From Fidelibacterota bacterium SCGC AAA003-L08 (GTDB taxonomy: Bacteria > Fidelibacterota > Marinisomatia > SCGC-AAA003-L08 > D37C17), in NCBI GenBank assembly GCA_000405805.1, contig ASPJ01000016.1, positions 1 through 25,983 of the forward strand: a stretch of DNA of 25,983 nt. Direction: 5' to 3'. A program made the position numbers and the translations under genes. Numbering within the stretch: the stretch's first letter is position 1; every line of letters starts with the position of its first letter. The notes under the pieces are model-generated. The model did not search any database and had not been told where the DNA came from. It saw only the letters and a program-made list of their open reading frames with translations. This document shows positions 7,814 through 17,203 of the stretch, piece after piece.

Positions 7814-8467
7814 TTATTTTTTAGAAGATAATTGTCGAGGGATATCAATTGATAGTAATTCTTTTTTGATGGATCTGATATTCTGTCTAAATAGTATTTC
7901 TGCCAAATCAAAAGATTCAATCTTCTTCAAATCTATGTTAACTATATCTTTAAATCGAGATACTAAGTCATCTGCCCCTGACTTAGAACTTAATAATTGT
8001 ACAGCTTTTTCCAATCCTCTGATATCAGACTTAATTTCAGTTATATTTCGTCTGTTGATTAATAATGAATATATTAAATGCCAACAGACTGGCGGTTTAT
8101 TTTCTTTCCTTAATGAATAAAATGAACTATACTTTTCATCAATAGTATTTTTCATATCTTTATAAACCAAGACTTCAGAATATTTTTTGTTATGCAATTC
8201 AATAAATACATCCTCTGATATTTTAGAGAATAAATTAATTATATTCTTGTCTAAATCTTTATGTGAAATTGAAAAGGAATAATCAATGAGAAACTTAGAA
8301 AATATAAAACATTCATATCTTTTAATACTGTTTGACTTCAACCAGTAATATGTCTCTTTATTTAGTTCTGAAAAAAGGTTTGACTCTACATCTTCGAAGA
8401 TATTTTCTACTAGCGAAGGTAGATCTATTTTTTTTCTTTTAAATTTGAATAATGATGATAATTGCAT
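7814..8467 (-). CDS. Hypothetical protein, 217 aa
   Basis: I do not recognise this protein. It is 217 aa, charged and mostly helix-compatible, with no signal peptide, membrane segment, Cys cluster or nucleotide-binding motif. The N-terminus is basic (FKFKRKKID at 7-15). Many Lys, Glu, Asp, Ser and Ile residues run throughout, with Trp42 and Trp129 among few aromatic landmarks and a PPVCWHLIYSLL stretch at 125-136. The C-terminus is Lys-rich (SSKK). Codon use and composition resemble the neighbours, and the frame is open on the same strand as all flanking genes. It follows the C25 protease terminator, so it must have its own promoter in the AT-rich 45 bases upstream. It lies 81 bases before ileS and could be the first gene of that transcript. 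No good Shine-Dalgarno precedes the ATG. Confidence 0.75.
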   Translation of the reverse strand: MQLSSLFKFKRKKIDLPSLVENIFEDVESNLFSELNKETYYWLKSNSIKRYECFIFSKFLIDYSFSISHKDLDKNIINLFSKISEDVFIELHNKKYSEVLVYKDMKNTIDEKYSSFYSLRKENKPPVCWHLIYSLLINRRNITEIKSDIRGLEKAVQLLSSKSGADDLVSRFKDIVNIDLKKIESFDLAEILFRQNIRSIKKELLSIDIPRQLSSKK

Positions 8468-8511
8468 TGCTAAAAATAATAAACTTTTTATATATAAAAT
8501 TATGTATATAT

Positions 8512-8541
8512 AAAAAAGCCTGCAAATATTTGCAGGCTTTT
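8512..8541 (-). terminator. Intrinsic terminator of the C25 protease gene
   Basis: A perfect palindrome, GCCTGCAAATATTTGCAGGC at 8518-8537, extends to 28 bases when the flanking AAAA/TTTT is included. On the minus strand the stem is followed by six T residues (complement of 8512-8517), and it begins 24 bases after the protease stop. This is a textbook rho-independent terminator for the minus strand. Because the outer arms are A- and T-runs it could also stop plus-strand transcription. It separates the protease from the 217-aa gene and ileS. Confidence 0.92.
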
Positions 8542-8564
8542 AAACTTAAATATAGAAAGGAATT

Positions 8565-11510
8565 TTAATTGGAGAGTATGATATTTACAATAAGGACAAT
8601 ATCAAGCACATCTAGTGCGCCATCGGAATTCATATCTCCAGAAGAATAATCAGGTTCTGAATTTCCTAAAATCATATTCACAAGGGTAATTACATCTAAA
8701 ACATTAATAGCACCATCAGAGTTTAAATCTCCAAGTGTACCGGCTATATTATCACATGGTGGGAAAACAATCTGATCAATCCATACTGCATCATCGCCGG
8801 ATGTAACACCTTGATCTTTATTAAATCTCCACATCAAATCATGATTACCAGCACTCACAGCAAAAGAAACAGTAGACCAAGCACTTTCTCCTGCCCATTT
8901 ATCCTGTTCTACTCCATCAATGTAAAATGCCAGATAATCATAATAATTACCTGAAGATGAACCCACGTCTTCACAAGATACTTTCTTGGCAAAACTAATT
9001 AAACCATCTTCAACAGTAGTTATACTTAATGATAAATCTGAAGTAATATTTGATTCTGCTTCTGCATCTGTAAGCACACCAGAACGTGCACTATAAACAC
9101 CTGAAGATGCATTTAAAAAATCAATACTCCAATCAGATTCTCCATCAAATTCCCAAGGAAGATATGAAAAATCTGCAGATTCAAATGATTCTACTAATTC
9201 TCCAACAGATAAATCAATGTTTGATGACCATGAGTCATCAGTAGTTCCAAAATCAAAATCTAATGAGAACTGATGTCCAAAAGGTGCGTTTGAAGATACA
9301 TTAAATGTAAATGGACCTACTGTAGCGCTACTACCTGATCCTAAATAGGATATATAATCTGAATCATTATTAATTGTTATATAATCACTTAAAGATGATA
9401 ATGCAATAGATACATCCGAAGCATCATCATTTCCAATATTTTGAAATGTTAAACTCACCGATAAAGATGAACCTGCCAAAATATCAGTACTACTTAATTC
9501 ATAATCATCCATTACTAAATAAGGGCCATCGGTACTCATAACTGAAATAGAAGCTATATATGGAGTTGAATTGAACGCTGTTACTATTAAATCTAAATCT
9601 CCAGGCTGATTAGTTGCACTTCCTAAATCCATAACAGTAATACCACCTACAGAGAATTTAGAGTCAATTAATTCACCATTTTTAGAAAAAGAAACAAGAG
9701 CATCATCTATCCCTGTATCTACAATAAATTCTGATTGACCAATCATAATTGTATTATCATGATAAATTGATAATAAAGCTGATTGATCAGTCCTAAGCCA
9801 TAGAGAAGGATCCCCAAATAATGTCCAATATTTAGTTTCATTTTCTCCAGAGGAACCTTGAGCATCATTCATATGCATACATCCATTTGTAGTTATTCCT
9901 CCTATAGATCTTGTTATATTGTTTTCATAGGATTCTGTTAAAATTTTATTCATTGCCCATTGACCATGCATTGGAGGTTCCCAACTCTGAGAAATAGTAG
10001 ATCCAAAATGTGCAATAGCTCCAGTAGGTTCTCCATTATTAGTTGCTCTAAGCCATGCCTCACTAAAACATTCTGTCGAACTGTTAAATTCACCCACATT
10101 ACAACCAACAGTAATTACAAATGGCAATTTATTATTATTCGTTAGAGAGTTAATCTGAGAGCTACTTAATGATGCTCCATTTCCCCAACTAGATATTGAA
10201 CCATGTCCCGTATAATTAATGATACTTACACCGTTATTAATGGCTGTTGTTCCCTGTGAGTCTGTGCCGTTTGGATCATATATGCCCTGATAGTTATCAT
10301 AAGTAAAATTAGATAGAATTGTATCCCACATCCACTCATTGAAATCATCATCAGTATATCCATTCATACCAGGACCTTGATTTGATGCAACCCCTAATGC
10401 TTTACTATACCAGGCAGCATTATCTTGTGGATATTTTTCATATTCTATTGACCTATCTACTTGGGTAGTTACTTCACCTGGATTATTAGCAGAGAATCTA
10501 CCTACAATAACTTCTGCATAATAATCATTTGTTCCACCTTCAATAAAACCATAGCTTGGATCAGATGCACTACCGCTTAGACTTGGAGATGGAATTTGAT
10601 TTATATCACCAACTAATAGCAAAAATGTTAATCCATTTTCAAAATAATATTCTTCAATATATGATTTGATTGAATTTGAATTTGATCCAATACTTGAAAC
10701 ATTCACTATTTCTGTTGGGACGCCCATTTGATTTTTCCATTCAACGAAGGGGGCCATTTCATCAATAAAATCTCCATAGGAGATAATTAACATATTGCCT
10801 CTATCTTCTAAATATTCAAATCTATTGTTCGTGTTAGTGTTATTTATAAAATGAGAATCATAAATAGATTGGAACTCTCTATTTATTTTTTCTTTTAATT
10901 CAATATTCCTTCGATGTTTAATATTTTGAGGAGACTTTTCATCTTCATAAACTTCAATAGTTAACGAAGTGTAAACTCTTAAAATTTTTGACTCTGGGTT
11001 GTACTGAAATGGTCTGAAAACGACTGTTTGGCCCCTATAATCTCTTAATATATAAGGATCTCGTAGATATGCTAAGGCTCCAGGATAAAATAAATCTTTA
11101 CTATATGCTCCTGAAAATACATAGTCAATATCTGCAGGGTTTACTAGCCTTGACAAATTTCCTTTAGATGGAATGACATTTATATCTTCAATTTCAATAT
11201 ATTCTTGATCAACAACTCTAATTGACATGCTAGCTTCATCTGGGATTATTAATGATGTAGTAAATTGAGGTAAATCTGGAAAACCTTCTTTTAAAATAGA
11301 TGTCCCACCCTCTGCAGATATTTTAGTAAATATATCATTCTCAATTTCAATATCATTTGAATAATATCCATCCAAGGATATTTTGATAGTTGTAGTTGAT
11401 TCAGAAACATCCTCTAGAGAAATTATAGTAGAAGCTGGATTTGAAGAGTATATACCATTCCATTCAGATGCAAATGATAATGATAATAATATTAGTAAAG
11501 TAACAACCAT
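8565..11510 (-). CDS. Secreted C25 (gingipain-family) cysteine protease with C-terminal dockerin pair
   Basis: A 981-aa exported peptidase. It has a Sec signal peptide (1-14, probable cleavage SFA|S), then a propeptide-like beta region (about 20-230) and a C25 peptidase core (about 238-575). The catalytic His436 lies in NYTGHGS and Cys470 in VGCNVG, matching the gingipain dyad. A CARDB/Ig-like domain (about 663-770) follows, then a jelly-roll region resembling the cleaved-adhesin/MAM type (about 773-917). Two dockerin-like Ca-binding repeats close the protein: GDLNSDG (927-933) and GDMNSDG (958-964), each followed by a VLD(V/I) helix. The chain ends right after the second repeat, with no recognisable type IX secretion sorting domain. 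The ATG has GGGAG 5 nt upstream. It is flanked by a 100-base gap and a strong terminator, so it is probably monocistronic. Substrate unknown; extracellular proteolysis is inferred. Confidence 0.92.
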   Translation of the reverse strand: MVVTLLILLSLSFASEWNGIYSSNPASTIISLEDVSESTTTIKISLDGYYSNDIEIENDIFTKISAEGGTSILKEGFPDLPQFTTSLIIPDEASMSIRVVDQEYIEIEDINVIPSKGNLSRLVNPADIDYVFSGAYSKDLFYPGALAYLRDPYILRDYRGQTVVFRPFQYNPESKILRVYTSLTIEVYEDEKSPQNIKHRRNIELKEKINREFQSIYDSHFINNTNTNNRFEYLEDRGNMLIISYGDFIDEMAPFVEWKNQMGVPTEIVNVSSIGSNSNSIKSYIEEYYFENGLTFLLLVGDINQIPSPSLSGSASDPSYGFIEGGTNDYYAEVIVGRFSANNPGEVTTQVDRSIEYEKYPQDNAAWYSKALGVASNQGPGMNGYTDDDFNEWMWDTILSNFTYDNYQGIYDPNGTDSQGTTAINNGVSIINYTGHGSISSWGNGASLSSSQINSLTNNNKLPFVITVGCNVGEFNSSTECFSEAWLRATNNGEPTGAIAHFGSTISQSWEPPMHGQWAMNKILTESYENNITRSIGGITTNGCMHMNDAQGSSGENETKYWTLFGDPSLWLRTDQSALLSIYHDNTIMIGQSEFIVDTGIDDALVSFSKNGELIDSKFSVGGITVMDLGSATNQPGDLDLIVTAFNSTPYIASISVMSTDGPYLVMDDYELSSTDILAGSSLSVSLTFQNIGNDDASDVSIALSSLSDYITINNDSDYISYLGSGSSATVGPFTFNVSSNAPFGHQFSLDFDFGTTDDSWSSNIDLSVGELVESFESADFSYLPWEFDGESDWSIDFLNASSGVYSARSGVLTDAEAESNITSDLSLSITTVEDGLISFAKKVSCEDVGSSSGNYYDYLAFYIDGVEQDKWAGESAWSTVSFAVSAGNHDLMWRFNKDQGVTSGDDAVWIDQIVFPPCDNIAGTLGDLNSDGAINVLDVITLVNMILGNSEPDYSSGDMNSDGALDVLDIVLIVNIILSN

Positions 11511-11610
11511 AATAACTCCCTATTTAAAATTAATAGCCCTTAATGCTTTACTTAAACTAATGATTTTCAATCAATCATAAGAGTAGTTTTACAATTTGTT
11601 ACGATTGTAT
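11511..11610 (-). promoter_or_regulatory. Intergenic region likely carrying the C25 protease promoter
   Basis: This 100-base gap separates the long upstream gene chain from the protease. It ends in a clear GGGAG ribosome site (complement of 11516-11520). AT-rich elements such as TTGAAA are present on the minus strand, but no pair with good -35/-10 spacing stands out. An imperfect small palindrome (TACAAT, 8-base loop, ATTGTA at 11590-11609) follows the NamZ-like stop but has no G/C in the outer stem and no T-run, so it is not a convincing terminator. Read-through from the upstream chain therefore remains possible. Confidence 0.35.
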
Positions 11611-12813
11611 TTAATAAAGCAAATAAGGGTTTCTCTGTTTTGAAAATTTATCTGAATCTTCTTTCCAATTATCAAAAAGAATTGTGGTAGAATCTTTAAC
11701 CATAATATTTTTGATAATATTATTGGAGCCATATAATTTCGAAATAAAATTATTATCAAATAAAAATTCTTCTGGATGGTTATGATGAACTATTTTAAGT
11801 ATTGAAACAGCTATCTTTATTGGATTTACTATATCCTTATCAACAACATTGATTTTTATCCCATAACATAATTGATTTTGGTATTTCGGATATTTAGACA
11901 TGCCCTCAATTGAAACAGGCGTGAAATTACTTTCAACAAAACTTACCCCCTCTAAATCAAGAACATTGAGATCATTAAGATTTTTCTTAACATCTAACCA
12001 TGGAGCTCCAAACAATAAAAATGGAGTTTTAGTCCCTCTACCTTCAGATAAATTTGTTCCTTCAATCAGGCACATCCCACTATACAGAAGAGCAGTTTCA
12101 ATATTGGGAATATTTGGAGAAGGTGATAATGAAAAATATCCGAAATCACGGTTCCAATTTTCTATTTCATATATAATTAAACTTGTTTTTTTTTCTGATG
12201 GAAGCCAAAGCTCATTATTAATCATTAGGGCTAATTCTCCCACTGTCATTCCATGTCTTATTGGAATTGGGTGCATCCCTACGAATGAATAAAACTCAGG
12301 GTAAATAGTTGGTCCAGCAATCTCCCCGCCAAGTGGATTAGGACGATCTAATACAATAACAGGTATCTTAGCTTTCGATGCAGCATTTAGGATATATGTT
12401 AAGGTGCTAATATATGTGTAATAACGTGAACCTATATCTTGAATATCGAATATAAGATAATCTAGACTAGATATATCACTTAATTTTGGTTCCTTATTAT
12501 CACCATACAAACTGATGATATCAATCCCTAATTCTTCATTAAAGACATCTGAAATTTTTTCTCCTGCAGAAAAATTTCCCCTTAAACCATGTTCTGGTGT
12601 AAATATTGATTTAATATGAATATTATCATGATTTGATAATAACTCTAAGATATGTATCGCCTTATTATTTAAAGATGTATGGTTTATAACTAATCCTATA
12701 TCTTTATTATACAATATATTAAAATTTTCTTTCTCAAGAATATCCAGCCCAGTCAGAATATTTGCATGCAAGAAACAAGAAAAAGAAATATATATGAAAA
12801 AGGATTTATTCAT
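11611..12813 (-). CDS. NamZ-like exo-N-acetylmuramidase (DUF1343, GH171 family)
   Basis: Member of the DUF1343 family, whose characterised B. subtilis member NamZ removes MurNAc from the non-reducing end of peptidoglycan fragments. From the ATG at 12813 it is 400 aa. An N-terminal signal peptide (about 18 residues, FFIYISFSCFLHA) points to the periplasm. Conserved features are INHTS, the FTPEHGLRG block with a candidate catalytic Glu (Glu74 from this start), FDIQDIGSRYYTY, LDRPNPLGG, GMTVGELA and EGTNLSEGRGT. An in-frame TTG four codons upstream (12825) would give 404 aa; I prefer the ATG because it gives a cleaner signal peptide, but neither has a good Shine-Dalgarno. The start overlaps the symporter stop. 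Being next to a transporter and a NagZ/amidase fusion supports a role in cell-wall sugar salvage. Confidence 0.88.
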   Translation of the reverse strand: MNKSFFIYISFSCFLHANILTGLDILEKENFNILYNKDIGLVINHTSLNNKAIHILELLSNHDNIHIKSIFTPEHGLRGNFSAGEKISDVFNEELGIDIISLYGDNKEPKLSDISSLDYLIFDIQDIGSRYYTYISTLTYILNAASKAKIPVIVLDRPNPLGGEIAGPTIYPEFYSFVGMHPIPIRHGMTVGELALMINNELWLPSEKKTSLIIYEIENWNRDFGYFSLSPSPNIPNIETALLYSGMCLIEGTNLSEGRGTKTPFLLFGAPWLDVKKNLNDLNVLDLEGVSFVESNFTPVSIEGMSKYPKYQNQLCYGIKINVVDKDIVNPIKIAVSILKIVHHNHPEEFLFDNNFISKLYGSNNIIKNIMVKDSTTILFDNWKEDSDKFSKQRNPYLLY

Positions 12814-14401
12814 AATTTGTTTCAATATACAATTTTAAATCATTATACAAATTCAAATATAATTGAACTGAAATTGTTAAAAATATTAACACTAAGAATA
12901 CATCGTTCATATTAGTAATCTGTAATAACATATTATATAGAACAAGCAATAATGGGACTGACATTATAACCCATAAGAAAACATATAAAAAATCTGGGAT
13001 ATCATCCTTTGAAAAACCTTTGGTAATAATTAAATTAAAATAATATGCTAAATGAGATGTTACTATAAATATAATAAGAGATATAAAAATATAAAAAACC
13101 CAGGCTATATCTAATGTTGAAATATAGAAAACAATAAGGATACTGCTAATTAGTCCAATAATTATATGATTAGAATCAATTTTATCATTAATATGTGAGA
13201 TTAAAAATATTCCAAGAAGTCCTCCATATGTAAATGAGGCAATTTTTAATCCTATAATAACAACCGCAGTATTACTTTCATCAAATAACATCGCAATCAT
13301 AATTAATACACAAGCCCAAAATAAACTTACAATCCTTGATTTTTTTAAAGACATGCGTCCTTCAAATATATCAATAACTGTAGATGAGGCTAAAGAATTT
13401 ATAGAAGAACTTAATGTTGACATTGCAGCAGATAAAACCCCTACTAGTATAATTGATTTGATAACTACAGGAAGATGAAGCATTATAAAAGTTGAAAATT
13501 CCTTATCTTTTACTAATTTAATTCCTTCCATATATTCCCATATCAATGAACCTGCACATAGAAAAATTGCAAATTGTAATAATACAAAAAAACCACTACC
13601 AACCATAGCTTTCTGAGCTGATTTTAAAGATTTACAGGATAAAACTCTTTGAACCATCATATAATCAACTCCATGAGAAGCAAATGATAAGAAAACTCCA
13701 CCAATAAATGCATTGAAAATAAACCAAGGATCAGATATAAAATTATCAGTATAATATTTAAAAATATCTAATTTCTCATTCTGCATTAAATTGCTAATAC
13801 CAGAAAATGGCTCAGATAATGAAATGAATATAATTACTATAACTCCACCTGCAAGATAGATTAAAAACTGAATTGAATCAATTAACATGATAGCTTTTAA
13901 TCCTCCTATGATAGTATATAATAAAGTAACTAGTCCAATTAAAAGAATAGAAACCTCCAGCGACCAACCAGTTAATGCTTGAATTATACTTGCAGTTGCC
14001 AAAAATCTTACACCATCAGCAAGAACTCTTGTTACCAAAAAGATTAACGAAGTTATTTTCTGTAGATTTCTATTATACCTTTGACCAATAAGCTCATAAA
14101 TTGAACTTACATTATTAGAAAAATATAACGGAAGTAGTATTTTGCTAACTAGAATTCTGCCTACTATATAGCCTAAAGATAATTGTAGAAAAAACCAATT
14201 ACCTCTATATGCAAAACCAGGAACTGATACAAATGTTAAAACAGATGTTTCTGTAGCAACAATAGAAAACATTGCTATATACCAGCGAGTATTATTTCCC
14301 GCTGAAAAATAATCATTCAATGATTTATTTTGACTATTAAATATACCTATTAATATAAAGAGGGAAAAAAAGAGTACTATAAAATAAAATTCAATTGACA
14401 A
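12806..14401 (-). CDS. Sodium:solute symporter (SSS family)
   Basis: Inner-membrane transporter of 531 aa with about 13-14 hydrophobic segments spread over the full length, as in the SSS family (LeuT fold). Family landmarks are VATETS in the first core helix (48-53), YTIIGGLKAIMLID (162-175), and SAAMSTLSSSINSLASS (324-340), where the small and Ser residues form the Na2 site in characterised relatives. It should couple Na+ entry to solute import. The substrate cannot be read from sequence. Its position between a NagZ/amidase fusion and a NamZ-like hydrolase makes MurNAc, GlcNAc or a related muropeptide sugar the best guess. The start is TTG at 14401, supported by AGGA 7 nt upstream, 12 nt after the preceding stop. 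The 3' end overlaps the namZ-like start. Confidence 0.88.
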   Translation of the reverse strand: MSIEFYFIVLFFSLFILIGIFNSQNKSLNDYFSAGNNTRWYIAMFSIVATETSVLTFVSVPGFAYRGNWFFLQLSLGYIVGRILVSKILLPLYFSNNVSSIYELIGQRYNRNLQKITSLIFLVTRVLADGVRFLATASIIQALTGWSLEVSILLIGLVTLLYTIIGGLKAIMLIDSIQFLIYLAGGVIVIIFISLSEPFSGISNLMQNEKLDIFKYYTDNFISDPWFIFNAFIGGVFLSFASHGVDYMMVQRVLSCKSLKSAQKAMVGSGFFVLLQFAIFLCAGSLIWEYMEGIKLVKDKEFSTFIMLHLPVVIKSIILVGVLSAAMSTLSSSINSLASSTVIDIFEGRMSLKKSRIVSLFWACVLIMIAMLFDESNTAVVIIGLKIASFTYGGLLGIFLISHINDKIDSNHIIIGLISSILIVFYISTLDIAWVFYIFISLIIFIVTSHLAYYFNLIITKGFSKDDIPDFLYVFLWVIMSVPLLLVLYNMLLQITNMNDVFLVLIFLTISVQLYLNLYNDLKLYIETNYE

Positions 14402-14413
14402 TGATATATCCTA

Positions 14414-17203
14414 TTATAATATAGATTCCATCACATGATTATGGAATACTCTTCTTATTCCATAAATACGATTATTTTGTCTGGTTGGATGTACTCTGTT
14501 TGTAAGCAACACAATTATAACTTCATTCTTAGGATCAATCCAGATAGATGTTCCCGTAAATCCTAAATGACCAAAGCTACTATCTGAATAGAAATCTCCA
14601 GCAGAACTTCTTCCATTCCTAGAGGGTGTGTCCCAACCCAATGCACGTTCACTCCCAGCTGGAATATTTTGTCTTTTTGTAAATTTTCTTATCAAAGTAG
14701 ATTTGAAATATCTATTGCCAAGCCAAGACCCTTTATTTAGCATTACTTGTCCAAATCGTCCTAAATCTTCAGCTGAAGAGAAGAGACCTGCATGCCCAGA
14801 AACACCTCCTAATAGAAATGTATTTTCATCATGAACTATTCCATGAACCAACTTTTTTCTAAATATAGAATCATATTCCGTAGGCACTATTCTATCAAGT
14901 AATGCTCTATCAGGATTAAACATTGTATTATTCATATCTAATTTCTTATATATCCAGTTATTTGATATTTCCTCTAAAGGAGTATCTGTTATTCTCTCAA
15001 TAATATCCATTAACAATATCATACCTAAATCACTATATTGGAATTTTTTCCCAGGAGAAAAATCTAATTTTCTACCAAGAATATCTTGAATTATCAAATC
15101 TCTATTTATTTTATCTGTCTTGTAATATTCTATGAATGGTTTTAATCCTGAAGAATGAGTTAATAAATGTGTTATTGTTATATCTTTTTTTTCATCATCA
15201 ATATTATTATAAAATTGATCTAAAGTATGATTTAATCCTATTTTTTTCATTGAAACCAACCTCATGATAATTGGACTAATAGCAACAACCTTAGTCAATG
15301 ATGCTATATCATAAATAGATTCATTCGTAACAGGTTTAGCACTTTTATCATAAGTGTGATGTCCAAATGATTTAGAAGCTATTATATCGCCTGATTTTGA
15401 TATAAATATTTGAGCTCCTGGAAAAATTTTATTATTAATGGCGCTATCAATAATAGCCCATGCCTTTGATAGATTATAATCTAGATGATTATAATTATCG
15501 AATGGATTAATCCGTTTTTTTTTATTAATTCCATGACCTTTTTTATATTTTGAATTTAAATCGATTGGGAGTTTCCCTGAAGCATCTACTCTTCCCCAAA
15601 TAATATTAGAGCAGCCCCTCATAGCAACACTACCGTACCCATAAGCAGCAATATATGTATCTAAATAACTATAGGAAGGAAGATACGGACTGCCGAAACT
15701 AATAGTAATAAAATTAATACCTTTATCATGCATTGATTTCAATAATTCTGCATGACTCTCATCAATCGTTGCAATACCTTTATCCATCTTAATGCGAACC
15801 AATAACGAAACTATGACTAAATCTGAAGAAGATAATTGATTGATTATTTCATTTATTCGAAGCTTAGAAACTTTATCATTAATAAATATTTTATTTGCAT
15901 TGTGATGAACTCTATTGATTTCTCTATGAAAAGGCTGTAATACATCGTTAGCGCCATCATCTAATGATAGTACCATATGAGTTAGTTTTTTGATTTTTTC
16001 TGATTTTAATGGTATTGAATTATTTTTATCTTTAATTATAGTAATGGAGTTGTTTGCAATCTGAGATGCAGTTCTATAACTATTTTGACTACCTACATTA
16101 TTCTCTAATTGGTTCCAAGTTATTTCTTTATTGGAAAATAAATTTAATTCATGTTTAGCTTTCCATATTCTTTCAACTGATTGATTGATTTGATTAATTG
16201 AAATGCGGCCATCACTAACAGCCTCTAATAAAGCTTCCCTTGTTGCTTTAATATCCATTGGTAATAATAAAATATCACATCCAGCTTCAATAGCGCGTAT
16301 TGCAGATTCCCCTGCCCAAGTATTTTCTGTTAATCCTCCCATTTCCATTCCATCAGTAATAATCAAACCCTTAAACCCCCATTCTTTACGTAATAAATCA
16401 GTAGTAATTTTTTTTGAGTGAGAAGCAGGAACACTTGAATCATCTAATCCAGGCATTGCAATATGACCAACCATAATCATCTTAACGCCATGATCCACAG
16501 CTTTTTTAAATGGAGATAGCTCATTCTTTAATAATTCAACTTTATTGCCTGGGATTACTGGTAAACTGCTATGACTATCAATACTTGTATTTCCATGACC
16601 AGGAAAATGCTTTATACAAGAGAATATATTGTTTTCTTGAATACCTGAAATAAATGAATTTCCATATTCACTAACCATAGCAGGGCTGTCGCTATATGCC
16701 CTGAAATTAATAATAGGATTATCAGGGTTATTATTAATATCCATAACAGGTGCTAAAACAATATTAATGCCTATACTTTTTGCTTCCATCGAAGTGATTT
16801 TTCCCTGTTCAAATGCATGATTGGGGTTACCTGTAGCAGCAACTGCCATATTGCTTGGGAACAAAGTTGCTAAATCTATCCACTGTCCTACTCCTCTCTC
16901 ATAATCGGCTGCAACAAAGAGAGGTGTTTTAGCCCATTCTTGAAATTCTTTAATATTATAAAAAGTTCCATGGACACTTCCTGAAAAAGCAATAACACCA
17001 CCAATATTATAGTCCTGAATCCATTTTTTTAATGATTTTTTATATTGATTATCTGATTGATAGTAATTACCATTAATCCTTACCATAATCATTTGACCAA
17101 TTTTTTCTTCCAAAGATAGAAGCTCCCAGCCATTCACATTATAATTTTCAATAGAAAATATAAAATTAATCAATATGAATATTATAATAAACAGTCTATT
17201 CAT
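14414..17203 (-). CDS. Bifunctional NagZ-like GH3 N-acetylglucosaminidase / AmiE-like serine hydrolase
   Basis: A 929-aa exported two-domain enzyme with a signal peptide at about 1-17 (no lipobox Cys). The GH3 domain (about 25-360) has the NagZ signature KHFPGHG (198-204), the Asp209/His211 general-acid dyad in DSH and nucleophile Asp284 in ITDGMEM, so it should release GlcNAc from peptidoglycan fragments. A GH3 C-terminal-type domain follows (about 380-550). The last 350 residues are a serine beta-lactamase/penicillin-binding-type hydrolase with SxxK at Ser635-Lys638, YSD at 723-725 in the YxN position and HLGFTG (879-884) as the third motif. In B. subtilis the separate NagZ and AmiE (N-acetylmuramyl-L-alanine amidase) act in sequence, and this fusion appears to join both steps. 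AGGG lies about 9 nt before the ATG; the start overlaps alr by 8 nt. The amidase specificity is inferred. Confidence 0.88.
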   Translation of the reverse strand: MNRLFIIIFILINFIFSIENYNVNGWELLSLEEKIGQMIMVRINGNYYQSDNQYKKSLKKWIQDYNIGGVIAFSGSVHGTFYNIKEFQEWAKTPLFVAADYERGVGQWIDLATLFPSNMAVAATGNPNHAFEQGKITSMEAKSIGINIVLAPVMDINNNPDNPIINFRAYSDSPAMVSEYGNSFISGIQENNIFSCIKHFPGHGNTSIDSHSSLPVIPGNKVELLKNELSPFKKAVDHGVKMIMVGHIAMPGLDDSSVPASHSKKITTDLLRKEWGFKGLIITDGMEMGGLTENTWAGESAIRAIEAGCDILLLPMDIKATREALLEAVSDGRISINQINQSVERIWKAKHELNLFSNKEITWNQLENNVGSQNSYRTASQIANNSITIIKDKNNSIPLKSEKIKKLTHMVLSLDDGANDVLQPFHREINRVHHNANKIFINDKVSKLRINEIINQLSSSDLVIVSLLVRIKMDKGIATIDESHAELLKSMHDKGINFITISFGSPYLPSYSYLDTYIAAYGYGSVAMRGCSNIIWGRVDASGKLPIDLNSKYKKGHGINKKKRINPFDNYNHLDYNLSKAWAIIDSAINNKIFPGAQIFISKSGDIIASKSFGHHTYDKSAKPVTNESIYDIASLTKVVAISPIIMRLVSMKKIGLNHTLDQFYNNIDDEKKDITITHLLTHSSGLKPFIEYYKTDKINRDLIIQDILGRKLDFSPGKKFQYSDLGMILLMDIIERITDTPLEEISNNWIYKKLDMNNTMFNPDRALLDRIVPTEYDSIFRKKLVHGIVHDENTFLLGGVSGHAGLFSSAEDLGRFGQVMLNKGSWLGNRYFKSTLIRKFTKRQNIPAGSERALGWDTPSRNGRSSAGDFYSDSSFGHLGFTGTSIWIDPKNEVIIVLLTNRVHPTRQNNRIYGIRRVFHNHVMESIL

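Noticed and set aside
11590..11609. Small palindrome (TACAAT, 8-base loop, ATTGTA) after the NamZ-like gene as a terminator
   Set aside because: Six mostly A/T pairs with no following T-run make it too weak, and chance occurrence is likely in this composition.
9960..12292. Plus-strand open frames at 9960-10145, 11383-11580 and 11900-12292
   Set aside because: They lie antisense to genes with strong family motifs, have no homology-like features or ribosome sites, and are explained by AT-rich codon shadows.
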